From DASXUG01 sp036504995 (GTDB lineage: Bacteria > Pseudomonadota > Gammaproteobacteria > Burkholderiales > Methylophilaceae), in assembly GCA_036504995.1 (NCBI GenBank), contig DASXUG010000017.1:62001-126000 (forward strand): 64,000 bases of DNA, written 5' to 3'. Below the pieces are notes generated by a model. It did no database searches. It was not told where the DNA came from and was given only the letters and a program-made list of their open reading frames with translations. The first letter of the stretch is position 1; each line of letters starts with the position of its first letter. This document shows, piece by piece, positions 53,838 through 62,003 of the stretch. A program made the translations under genes and the position numbers.

Positions 53838-54803
53838 CTAAGCTCTGAATGGAATAGATGAGGACACGACTCTATTCCGAATATTTGCAAACCCTTGGCG
53901 ATCTAGCACTCGCTTAAATGTTTCTAAGGCAAAATGCCCTTCTGAAGATGGGCCGAGTATAATTTTGTGAATCAACTCCTCTGCAAGAATTTCTTGGTAT
54001 TGGCTATTCTTTATATCGGAAAACCTGTAGATCAACCTTGGCTCTAGACCCTTGGAAGTTATAATATGATTTTGTCGCTGACCTTTTAAATTTAGATCAT
54101 CTCTATCGTCCAAATAAATTACACGCCACTCATTTTCCTCTTCAAAACCGTAATGCTTGGAAGTGATTGAAAATATTTTAATCGCCTGAAATAAGAAAAA
54201 GGCCAGAGTGTGCATCTCTAAATCAGAAAAAATCTTACCTTTTGCATAATTACAAAACTCAAGAATTTTATTCTTAATCCAGTTGATACGTCCTTCATCG
54301 GACATATATCTGACCTTAATAATCAAAAAAGGGGAGGGGGTTGCTGTGTCCAGATTGCGTGTGTCAAACACAATGGCAGCACCCTTACCATTCCCGCCAT
54401 AACCCCTCCACATTGATAATTTGCCGTTCTCTTCACCTTCAGCATGCTCACTACAGCAGAATACAAATAAATTCATATAGTCAGCATATTGAAAATGGTC
54501 CACAAATGACTCAAAAGACTCAATAAAGATTTTCCGTTGCGTAGGCGAACTAATTGTGTCGTCAATTTTGACATTCATCTTTATAAGCTTAAGTGCTTGG
54601 TCTAAGCCGAATCTGGCCTCGTTCCTATCATTCATTAAGAACGGGTTACCCATTAAAACTTGCTTGGTTTGTAGAATGTTAAAGGCAGTTTCTATACTCG
54701 TATAATGAGCCAAAAAAGGACGTCGACTGGGATAGTCATTTGGAGTATTAAATTCGCTCAGCAAGCTCCAATACAGCGCCGAGTGATCAACAACTTCTGC
54801 CAC
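53838..54803 (-). CDS. DUF2971 family protein, first gene of the islet pair
   Basis: A 321-residue protein matching DUF2971: LAHYTSIETAFNIL with H33-Y34-T35, MND at 57-59, SMWRGYGGNGKGAAIVFD (130-147) and EENEWRVIYLD (222-232). No signal or membrane segment is seen. The family has no fixed function and is often found in accessory or defence-rich loci. The HYT start and late E-x-E-W-R motif loosely recall the H-Y-E layout of ADP-ribosyltransferases, but this is a guess. GTG start with AGAGGA upstream. Paired with the HEPN-like gene downstream. Confidence 0.8.
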   Translation of the reverse strand: MAEVVDHSALYWSLLSEFNTPNDYPSRRPFLAHYTSIETAFNILQTKQVLMGNPFLMNDRNEARFGLDQALKLIKMNVKIDDTISSPTQRKIFIESFESFVDHFQYADYMNLFVFCCSEHAEGEENGKLSMWRGYGGNGKGAAIVFDTRNLDTATPSPFLIIKVRYMSDEGRINWIKNKILEFCNYAKGKIFSDLEMHTLAFFLFQAIKIFSITSKHYGFEEENEWRVIYLDDRDDLNLKGQRQNHIITSKGLEPRLIYRFSDIKNSQYQEILAEELIHKIILGPSSEGHFALETFKRVLDRQGFANIRNRVVSSSIPFRA

Positions 54804-54963
54804 GATATATCCTCTGAGTTTACGTAATCCAGACGAATATTAATACAAAAGAGCTTTTTAGTGCATGGTTAGAAATTCTACAACCTCTTTCATTCTCACC
54901 CATTCAATTTCAATCGACGCTTTTTTTCAACCACTTATTACGCATTCAGATATAATCCTAGAT

Positions 54964-54985
54964 AACAATTACGATCGTAACTGTT
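54964..54985. promoter_or_regulatory. 22-bp palindrome upstream of the DUF2971 gene
   Basis: A near-perfect palindrome with core TTACGATCGTAA and one mismatched pair (arms AACA..TGTT) lies 161 bases before the DUF2971 start, inside the islet. It could be an autoregulatory operator or a recombination arm site. The remaining sequence between 54804 and 55088 has no coding frame that I can support. Confidence 0.45.
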
Positions 54986-55017
54986 GAGTAAGTGAGTCAT
55001 TCAGGTGAGCTATACTC

Positions 55018-55060
55018 AAATCATCAAAAAACCATGCAAGTTATTGAAATTTGATGATTT
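55018..55060. repeat. 11-bp inverted repeat next to attR
   Basis: AAATCATCAAA (55018-55028) and TTTGATGATTT (55050-55060) are perfectly inverse with a 21-base spacer, 28 bases inside the right att copy. It may be an integrase or excisionase arm site, or a terminator-like hairpin facing out of the islet. Confidence 0.45.
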
Positions 55061-55088
55061 TATGTAGAATCTAGAACGGATTTTGGAC

Positions 55089-55105
55089 TCCCTCGCTCTC
55101 CGCCA
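55089..55105 (+). repeat. attR: second 17-bp copy of the tRNA-Ser 3' end
   Basis: TCCCTCGCTCTCCGCCA is identical to 52569-52585. Only the 3' tRNA end is present, not a second tRNA. It marks the right border of the islet. Confidence 0.85.
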
Positions 55106-55118
55106 GTCGTAAAGATAG

Positions 55119-55142
55119 AAAGCGCCATGACGGCGCTTTTTT
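55119..55142 (+). terminator. Terminator beyond attR, probably the original tRNA-Ser terminator
   Basis: AAAGCGCC-ATGAC-GGCGCTTT is an 8-bp perfect stem followed by more T residues, 13 bases after the CCA of attR. This is where a tRNA terminator would sit if the islet were absent; now it is about 2.5 kb away from the tRNA. Confidence 0.8.
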
Positions 55143-55229
55143 ATTTTGTCCCTCAGATCTCCTTAAGTCTTGGACTTGTTAACCCCTGGGTTTGCTCAAA
55201 TATTTTTTGTCGGTATTAAATACTCAAGG

Positions 55230-56678
55230 CTATTGGTTTGCCAGTTTCCAGCCCCCTCCTAAAGCCCTGATCAAGTCAACTGAAGCAACAGCACGCTGCC
55301 CCGTCACTTGCAATTGTGATCGCTCTACCGAAAGACTGGTTCGTTGGGCATCAATCACTTCAAAATAACTGGCAGAACCATTTTTATAGCGGCTATTTGC
55401 CAGACGTTCAGCGATTTTTGCTGAGTCTATTGCATTATTTTGGAATGTGATCTGCTTGTCCAAAGTGTTGAGTGCGCTAAGGTTATTTTCTACCTCCTGA
55501 AAGCCAATGAGCACTTGTTGTCGATAGTTAGCCACTTGTAGCTCGTAATTGGCATCTGCACGTGCCAGATTTGCTTTGTTTAGGCCTCCGTCAAAAATCG
55601 GCAGAGTGAGCGCAGTACCCACCAGTGGACCGAGCAACCAGCTACGACTAGACCATTTAAAAAGATCTTCTAACTGATTAGATTGATAGCCAGCAGTGCC
55701 TGTGAGTACTAGTTTAGGGAAGAAAGCAGCCTTGGCTGCACCAATACGCGCGCTAGCAGCCGCTAGTTGGCGCTGCGCCTGGGCAATATCTGGTCGACGT
55801 TCCAACAGGTCTGAAGGCAGTCCCGCTGGCACAGTGACAATAGTGGCGTGTAGTGATGCTGGTGGCAAAGTAAAGTCAGCGGGTGCTTTCCCTAGCAGAA
55901 TAGCCAGGGCATGATCTTGCTGTGCACGATTACGCCTGATACTTTCTTCCTCCGACTGTATCAGCGAAAGCTCAGTACGGGCTTTAGCCAGATCTAGTTC
56001 GCTGGTGTCGCCTGCATCATAACGGTGTTGCACCAAGCGCAATTCATCTTTGCGCAGGGCAATCGTTTTTTGCAAAATATCCAACTCGGAGTCTAAGGCA
56101 CGGATAGTGTAGAACTGCTCAGCCACATCAGCTTGTAAGGCTAACAGCACTGAACGATAAGCGGCTTCTTGCGCTTCGGCATCCTGTCTGGCTGCTCGGC
56201 TTTGGTCAGACAGGCGCCCAATCAAATCGACTTCATAAGAGGCATTGACTTGCGCGCGCCACTGGGTATTAAGCTGGGTGTTGTTGTCGCGCTGACGGGT
56301 TGGCCCAAAGCCACCATTGAGCTGGAATTTACGGGCGGAATCTACCACACCTGCATTAGCACGTGCATCTTTCACTCGAGCTAGCGCAATGGCCAAGTTG
56401 GGGCTGTTATCGGTTGCCGAATCAATCAGGTCGCTGAGTTCTGGTTCGTTAAATACTGTCCACCAGCGCCCACGATCCACATTGTCAGCAGGTTTTGCTA
56501 ATTGCCACGCACCGTCCAAGTTTGCTGATTCGCGATACTGACTAGGCATTTGTATATCCACATGCTCGGGTGGTTTCGTCGTGGAACAACCTGCCAGTAG
56601 CAAAGCTGCTGCTAGCAGACTTAAGTTAATTTTGAGGTTAATTTTGGGGTTAAGCTTGGTTGTTTTTAATGTTTTCAT
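55230..56678 (-). CDS. Outer membrane efflux lipoprotein (NodT/OprN family)
   Basis: A 482-residue TolC-type channel with a lipobox (LLLAGC) and two OEP repeats. DGAWQLAKPADNVDRGRWWT near the start, RRPDIAQAQRQLAAASARIG in the middle and SYFEVIDAQRTSLSVERSQL near the end are family signatures. It forms the outer membrane exit duct of the RND pump. Its ATG is two bases after the stop of the RND gene, so it is the last gene of the efflux operon. Confidence 0.93.
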   Translation of the reverse strand: MKTLKTTKLNPKINLKINLSLLAAALLLAGCSTTKPPEHVDIQMPSQYRESANLDGAWQLAKPADNVDRGRWWTVFNEPELSDLIDSATDNSPNLAIALARVKDARANAGVVDSARKFQLNGGFGPTRQRDNNTQLNTQWRAQVNASYEVDLIGRLSDQSRAARQDAEAQEAAYRSVLLALQADVAEQFYTIRALDSELDILQKTIALRKDELRLVQHRYDAGDTSELDLAKARTELSLIQSEEESIRRNRAQQDHALAILLGKAPADFTLPPASLHATIVTVPAGLPSDLLERRPDIAQAQRQLAAASARIGAAKAAFFPKLVLTGTAGYQSNQLEDLFKWSSRSWLLGPLVGTALTLPIFDGGLNKANLARADANYELQVANYRQQVLIGFQEVENNLSALNTLDKQITFQNNAIDSAKIAERLANSRYKNGSASYFEVIDAQRTSLSVERSQLQVTGQRAVASVDLIRALGGGWKLANQ

Positions 56679-56680
56679 CG

Positions 56681-59600
56681 TTAGATTCCTTCTTTAACTT
56701 CAGGCAGTGGAGTGCCAGGATGCGCATGGTCTTTGAGCACCGTGTTCCCGCATTTGCTGGCGAGCGTACGCACCAATACATAAAAGACTGGGGTTAGGAA
56801 TAACCCGAAGAGGGTGACGCCTATCATCCCCGCGAACACTGCGATTCCCATGGCATGGCGCATTTCAGAGCCCGCCCCAGTAGATAATACCAATGGCACC
56901 ACGCCAGCAATAAAGGCGATTGAAGTCATCAGGATAGGGCGTAACCGTAGGCGAGCAGCTTCGATTGCGGCTTCATAAATTTTGCGACCTTCAAACTCCA
57001 GTTCACGGGCAAACTCGACAATCAAGATTGCGTTCTTGCACGCTAGACCAATTAATACCACCAGACTGACTTGGGTAAAGATATTGTTATCACCACCAGT
57101 GAGCCACACGCCAGCCAACGCCGACATCAGTCCCATCGGCACAATAAGCAGTACCGCCAGTGGCAAGGTGAGGCTTTCATATTGAGCCGCCAACACTAGA
57201 AACACGAGTAACACTGACAACGGCAGAATAATAAATAGCGTATTGCCAGCAATTTTTTCCTGATAAGTGAGTTCGGTCCACTCATAACCAATGCCGCGCG
57301 GCAAGGTCTCTGCGGCAATGCGCTCAACGGCAGCCTGTGCTTCGCCAGTGCTGTAACCAGGGGCTGCGCCACCATTGACATCTGCGGATGGAAAGCCGTT
57401 ATAGCGCATGGCGCGATCTGGACCATAGCTTTGCGTCATTTTTAAGACAGATGAGAGCGGCACCATATCGCCATTGCTGTTACGCGTCTTTAACAAGCCA
57501 ATATCTTCAGCATGTGCACGAAACGGAGCATCTGCCTGCACTCTTACCTGATAGGTACGGCCAAATTTGTTAAAGTCGTTAACATAGAGAGAGCCCAGAT
57601 AAATTTGCAGCGTATCAAATACCTCTGGGATGGATACTCCAAGCTGTTGCGCATGGGTGCGATCTACATCGGCATACAGTTGCGGCACATTAATCTGATA
57701 GCTAGAAAACATGCCAGCCAGTTCAGGCGTGGTATGCGCTTTGGCCATAAAGGCTTGCAATCCATCATTCAGTGCCACATTACCCAATGCCCCTCTATCC
57801 TGAACTTGAAATTTAAAACCGCCGATGGTCCCCAAACCTTGTACTGGAGGCGGTGGGAATACGGCAATAAATGCCCCTTTAATACTGCTATATTTCTGAT
57901 TCAGTTGCTGAGCGATGGCGAAGCCACTTTGGTCCTTGCCTGTACGCTCTTCAAATGGTTTCAGCGTCACAAATACGATGCCAGAGTTAGGGCTATTGGT
58001 GAATCCATTGATTGAGAGGCCTGGGAAAGCCACGGCTGACTCCACGCCTGGATGCTTGAGCGCAATATCACTCATTTCACGAATTACCGTTTCAGTACGA
58101 TCTAGCGAGGCAGCATCTGGTAATTGTGCAAAACTCACCAAATACTGTTTATCCTGCCCAGGAATAAATCCACTAGGTACGATGTGAATAAGTGCCATGA
58201 TTGCGGCAATCAGGATGGCATAAATGATAAGCATGATACTTTTATGCTTCAATACTCCAGTCACGCCATTCCCATAAGCACTAGAACCACGATGGAATGC
58301 TTGATTAAAACGCCTGAAGAACCAGCCAAACACTCGATCAATCGCGCGTTGGAATACGTCTTTTTTTGCACTATGATTCTTAAGTAGCAGTGAAGCCAGT
58401 GCTGGAGATAAGGTGAGTGAGTTAAAAGCTGAGATCACCGTAGAAATAGCAATCGTCAGGGCAAATTGTTTAAAAAACTGACCAGTTAACCCACTAACAA
58501 AGGCTAAGGGCACAAATACCGCAGACAAAGTCAGCGCAATGGCAACAATCGGGCCTGAAACTTCGCGCATGGCTTTATAAGTGGCCTCTTTTGCTGAAAG
58601 GCCCCTCTCAATATTCCGCTCTACGTTTTCTACCACCACAATAGCGTCGTCTACCACGATCCCGATGGCGAGTACCAGACCGAACAGACTCAAAGTGTTA
58701 ATTGAGAAACCCAAGCCCATCATCACAGCAAATGTACCGATAACCGATACTGGCACTGCCAACAATGGAATAATGGAGGCGCGCCAAGTTTGCAAGAAGA
58801 TGATGACAACCAGCACCACCAGCAGCACCGCAATCAATAAAGTGTGAATAACGGCATGAATAGAGGCACGCACGAATTGGGTTGGATCGTAGACGATATG
58901 ATACTCAAGCCCTTCGGGCATGTCTTTTTGCAACTCAGCCATCGTCTTACGTACGTTATCCGAAATCTGTAGGGCATTAGAGCCTGGTGCTTGGAAAATC
59001 GGAATCGCTACCGCTGACTTATTATCCAGTAGTGAGCGTAATGCATACTCGCTGGCGCCAAGCTCTACACGCGCGACATCTTTTAATCGGGTGACTACGC
59101 CATCGCTGGAAGTGCGTATAACAACATCTTCAAATTCCTGCTCTGAAACCAGACGCCCGCGGGCATTCACCGAAATCTGGTAATCTGTGCCAGGTACTGA
59201 GGGAGATGAACCAATTACACCAGCGGCGACATCGACGTTTTGTTGGCGGATAGCTGCCACAACATCATTCGCGGTAAGTTTGCGTTCAGCAACTTTACGT
59301 GGGTCTAGCCAAATGCGCATTGAATAGTCGCCTGCACCAAACAGTTGGACTTGTCCAACCCCTTCAATTCTTGCGAGGCGGTCTTTCACATTTAGTAAGG
59401 CGTAGTTGCGCAGGTAGGTCATGTCATAACGACCATTTGGCGACAGCAAGTGCACCACCATGGTCAGATCAGGTGAGCTTTTTACCGTGGTCACGCCCAG
59501 TCGTTGCACTTCTTCTGGTAGGCGTGGCAAGGCTTGATTCACCCGATTCTGCACCAGTTGTTGGGCAAGATCAGGTGAAGTTCCCAGCTTAAAGGTAATG

Positions 59601-59878
59601 GTGAGCGTCATCAGACCATCAGAGGTTGCCTGTGAAGACATATATAGCATGCCTTCGACGCCATTAATTTGTTCCTCTATGGGAGTGGCAACGGTTTCGG
59701 CGATGGTTTGTGGGTTCGCCCCAGGAAACTGTGCTTTGACGATCACTGATGGTGGAACGACTTCTGGATATTCGGAGATCGGTAGATTGAACATGGAGAT
59801 CAGCCCACCGATAAAAATGATGACGGAAAGTACGCCCGCAAAAATCGGGCGATCAACGAAAAATTTGGATATATTCAT
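56681..59878 (-). CDS. RND multidrug efflux transporter, MexF-like (HAE1 family)
   Basis: A 1065-residue inner-membrane proton-driven pump. RPIFAGVLSVIIFIGG at the N-terminus, the proton-relay Asp pair in GIVVDDAIVVVENVERN, and the C-terminal SIAFIAGVVPLVLSTGAGSE are typical. The sequence is particularly similar to MexF (for example EYPEVVPPSVIV and RYDMTYLRNYALLNVKD-type segments). Exported compounds cannot be read from sequence; MexF relatives handle chloramphenicol and quinolones. It is 35 bases after the adaptor gene. Confidence 0.93.
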   Translation of the reverse strand: MNISKFFVDRPIFAGVLSVIIFIGGLISMFNLPISEYPEVVPPSVIVKAQFPGANPQTIAETVATPIEEQINGVEGMLYMSSQATSDGLMTLTITFKLGTSPDLAQQLVQNRVNQALPRLPEEVQRLGVTTVKSSPDLTMVVHLLSPNGRYDMTYLRNYALLNVKDRLARIEGVGQVQLFGAGDYSMRIWLDPRKVAERKLTANDVVAAIRQQNVDVAAGVIGSSPSVPGTDYQISVNARGRLVSEQEFEDVVIRTSSDGVVTRLKDVARVELGASEYALRSLLDNKSAVAIPIFQAPGSNALQISDNVRKTMAELQKDMPEGLEYHIVYDPTQFVRASIHAVIHTLLIAVLLVVLVVIIFLQTWRASIIPLLAVPVSVIGTFAVMMGLGFSINTLSLFGLVLAIGIVVDDAIVVVENVERNIERGLSAKEATYKAMREVSGPIVAIALTLSAVFVPLAFVSGLTGQFFKQFALTIAISTVISAFNSLTLSPALASLLLKNHSAKKDVFQRAIDRVFGWFFRRFNQAFHRGSSAYGNGVTGVLKHKSIMLIIYAILIAAIMALIHIVPSGFIPGQDKQYLVSFAQLPDAASLDRTETVIREMSDIALKHPGVESAVAFPGLSINGFTNSPNSGIVFVTLKPFEERTGKDQSGFAIAQQLNQKYSSIKGAFIAVFPPPPVQGLGTIGGFKFQVQDRGALGNVALNDGLQAFMAKAHTTPELAGMFSSYQINVPQLYADVDRTHAQQLGVSIPEVFDTLQIYLGSLYVNDFNKFGRTYQVRVQADAPFRAHAEDIGLLKTRNSNGDMVPLSSVLKMTQSYGPDRAMRYNGFPSADVNGGAAPGYSTGEAQAAVERIAAETLPRGIGYEWTELTYQEKIAGNTLFIILPLSVLLVFLVLAAQYESLTLPLAVLLIVPMGLMSALAGVWLTGGDNNIFTQVSLVVLIGLACKNAILIVEFARELEFEGRKIYEAAIEAARLRLRPILMTSIAFIAGVVPLVLSTGAGSEMRHAMGIAVFAGMIGVTLFGLFLTPVFYVLVRTLASKCGNTVLKDHAHPGTPLPEVKEGI

Positions 59879-59913
59879 AGGTTTTAAGCTCGCAGAAGGT
59901 GGCCGAGACTAGC

Positions 59914-61158
59914 TCAGATCAAGGTTTTCTTGTGTTGATGGAGGTTCTGTTGAGTATTCGAGACAGAACTCTCAGAAGATTCAAGTGCACTGCTTATCTT
60001 TGCTGGGCTCTGGGCAAGGCTCGGTGCTACCACATCATTAGGTCGCACACGCTGCAAGCCATCGACAATGATCTGCTCGCCTTTTTCTAACCCTGAACGC
60101 ACAATGCGCATACCATCCACCATTGGGCCAAGCACAATCGCACGATATGTGGCCTTGTGGTCTGCGCCTACGACCATAACGAACTTTTTGTCTTGGTCAG
60201 TTCCCACTGCCTTGTCATCAATCAATAGAGAGGCTTTCATGCCACCACCACCCGTACGCACTCTGGCATACATGCCTGGAGTCAGACTGTTGTCTTGATT
60301 GTCAAATATGGCTCTGACGCGGATAGTGCCAGAAGTAGTATCTACTCGGTTATCAAAAGACTTGATATGACCTTGGTGAGGATAGCCTTCTTCACTGGTC
60401 AGCCCAATGGACACGGGGATTTGGCCTACATTACTGTTGCCAGTAGCCCCATGCTTGAGATAGCGGCTGTAGGTTTGCTCATCTACCTCAAAATTGACAT
60501 AAACGGGGGAAACTGACACCAAAGAGGTCAAAGCTGGCGTGTTAAGGCCAACACCAACCAAGTTGCCGACGGTGATTTCGGCACGTGAAACACGGCCGCT
60601 GACAGGTGCCGTGATGGCGGTGTATTGCAAGTTGAGTTGTGCCGTCATTAGCGCGGCTTCAGCCGCTTTTAGTTGCGCATTGGCGTTGAGGTAAGCATTG
60701 GTACGCTCATCCAGTTCGCGCTGAGCGACTGCATGCTCATCCAGCAAGCGACGGGTACGTTCAAGCTCAGTTTTTGCCAGCTCTACCGCTGCTACTGCCG
60801 CGGCTTTTTGCGCATCAGTGCGAGCAACTTCAGCCTGAAATGGGCGTGGGTCTATGGTAAATAGTCGGTCGCCTTTTTTGACTAGCTGGCCTTCACTGAA
60901 ATGAATTGCATCAATAGTGCCAGAAACGCGAGGGCGAATCTCCACATATTCTACGGCTTCAACACGGCCGGAGAAGTCATCCCATTCGATCACTGATTTT
61001 TCAATGACTGCTGCAACCGTCACTGCAGTAGGGGCAATTGTGGTTGCTGGCGCAGAGATCGCCTGACTGTGATGAGAAAGAACCCCTCCGCCAATCAGGC
61101 CTATGCCCAATGCGATGAGGATGAATTTACGGCTGAACATGGGTGACGCAGTCTTCAT
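59914..61158 (-). CDS. RND efflux periplasmic adaptor (MexE-like)
   Basis: A 414-residue membrane fusion protein with an N-terminal membrane anchor/signal (FILIALGIGLIGGG) and no lipobox. The lipoyl/barrel-sandwich motif VEIRPRVSGTIDAIHFSEGQ, a coiled-coil hairpin (about 105-165) and ITAPVSGRVSRAEITVGNLV follow. It bridges the pump and outer-membrane channel. The unusual Ser/Gln/His-rich C-terminal tail (about 385-414) is variable in the family. Confidence 0.9.
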   Translation of the reverse strand: MKTASPMFSRKFILIALGIGLIGGGVLSHHSQAISAPATTIAPTAVTVAAVIEKSVIEWDDFSGRVEAVEYVEIRPRVSGTIDAIHFSEGQLVKKGDRLFTIDPRPFQAEVARTDAQKAAAVAAVELAKTELERTRRLLDEHAVAQRELDERTNAYLNANAQLKAAEAALMTAQLNLQYTAITAPVSGRVSRAEITVGNLVGVGLNTPALTSLVSVSPVYVNFEVDEQTYSRYLKHGATGNSNVGQIPVSIGLTSEEGYPHQGHIKSFDNRVDTTSGTIRVRAIFDNQDNSLTPGMYARVRTGGGGMKASLLIDDKAVGTDQDKKFVMVVGADHKATYRAIVLGPMVDGMRIVRSGLEKGEQIIVDGLQRVRPNDVVAPSLAQSPAKISSALESSESSVSNTQQNLHQHKKTLI

Positions 61159-61195
61159 GGTTAAGGCCCTTTGAAAAAATAAATAAAGTATGAAT

Positions 61196-61993
61196 TTAGA
61201 AAAAATCGGTCACAAATTGGCTGACGATGGCAGCAGTCTGTTTAAATGAGCTACAGCCAGCACTGGCTAGACTGACACGCTCTGCCTCAAGCCGTCGTAT
61301 TTGTACTGGCACGCCCGCAGTAATAAGTTTTGCCGCATATTGTTCGGCTTCATCCCGTAATGGATCACGGTCAGAGGTGATGATTAATGCTGAAACCAGT
61401 CCTATTAGTCGTTGTGATAATAATGGCGCCGCATATGGGTGCATGGCATCACTGGTTGTCGGCAGATAGTCAGTCCAGGCTTTTCGACATGGGCAATCTT
61501 CTGCTGCCTGCATGGACAGCGTAGTTTGCAGAGGATCTAACATTGGGTTAATCAGCACTTGACCTATTAAGCGAGCCTTGCCTGTAAGTCCGCGGTCACG
61601 CGCCATCATCGCGACTGCGGCGGCAAGATTGCCACCAGCCTGATCGCCCGCCACGATAAGCTTAGCTCTATTGGCGCCAAATTCGGTTGCATGCTTGCTG
61701 GCCCACAACAAGGCCTCAAACGCAACCTCTACAGTGGCAGGGAAATGTAGTTTTGGGGCTAGCGGGTAGTCCACACAAACCACCACCGCATTTTCTGCCA
61801 ATAGCGAGGCCATCGCATCGGCATCGTCTAGGTTGCCGCAATTAAACAGCCCGCCATGAAAATACAATACCAGTGATGTCGACAGAGCCGTCTGAGAGGG
61901 TTGGTAGATTCTCAGGGCAATATTGCTTTTGATGACTTGACTGAGGAATGAAGTTTCCTGATAGTCACGATGGAGGTTGGATGATAGCGACAT
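61196..61993 (-). CDS. Alpha/beta-hydrolase (HSL type) without catalytic serine
   Basis: A 265-residue protein with the HSL esterase fold: oxyanion motif YFHGGLF near residue 44, VDYPLAPKLHFPA and the elbow region at about 118. The nucleophile motif reads GDQAGG instead of GDSAGG; the codon is CAG in the sequence. The usual C-terminal catalytic histidine (HxF) is also not seen, while the acid region SDRDPLRDEA is kept. It is probably a pseudoenzyme or a binding protein. It lies between the GST and the efflux adaptor genes. Confidence 0.85.
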   Translation of the reverse strand: MSLSSNLHRDYQETSFLSQVIKSNIALRIYQPSQTALSTSLVLYFHGGLFNCGNLDDADAMASLLAENAVVVCVDYPLAPKLHFPATVEVAFEALLWASKHATEFGANRAKLIVAGDQAGGNLAAAVAMMARDRGLTGKARLIGQVLINPMLDPLQTTLSMQAAEDCPCRKAWTDYLPTTSDAMHPYAAPLLSQRLIGLVSALIITSDRDPLRDEAEQYAAKLITAGVPVQIRRLEAERVSLASAGCSSFKQTAAIVSQFVTDFF

Positions 61994-62003
61994 ATGTATG
62001 GTA

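Larger units (their letters stand above)
52569..55105. mobile_element. tRNA-Ser-integrated islet of about 2.5 kb with decayed integrase
   Basis: The islet is bounded by perfect 17-bp direct repeats that copy the 3' end of tRNA-Ser (52569-52585 and 55089-55105). It contains an integrase fragment next to the tRNA, as in many genomic islands, then a DUF2971 gene and a HEPN-like gene on the minus strand. The integrase is only a broken N-terminal part, so the islet is probably no longer self-mobile. Confidence 0.85.

Noticed and set aside
53168..54803. Classical toxin-antitoxin pair (HEPN/MNT type)
   Set aside because: The partner is a 321-residue DUF2971 protein with no minimal nucleotidyltransferase motif (GSxARG), and both genes are longer than typical for HEPN/MNT.
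52586..55088. CRISPR array or retron in the islet
   Set aside because: There are no regularly spaced repeats, no reverse transcriptase and no cas-like frame; the only repeats are two isolated palindromes and the att copies.
55089..55105. Second tRNA-Ser gene at the right islet border
   Set aside because: Only the last 17 bases match; acceptor 5' side, D arm and anticodon arm are absent, so it is an att copy.
57512..58015. Plus-strand frame of 167 codons inside the RND gene
   Set aside because: It is antisense to the MexF-like pump coding sequence and has no family resemblance.
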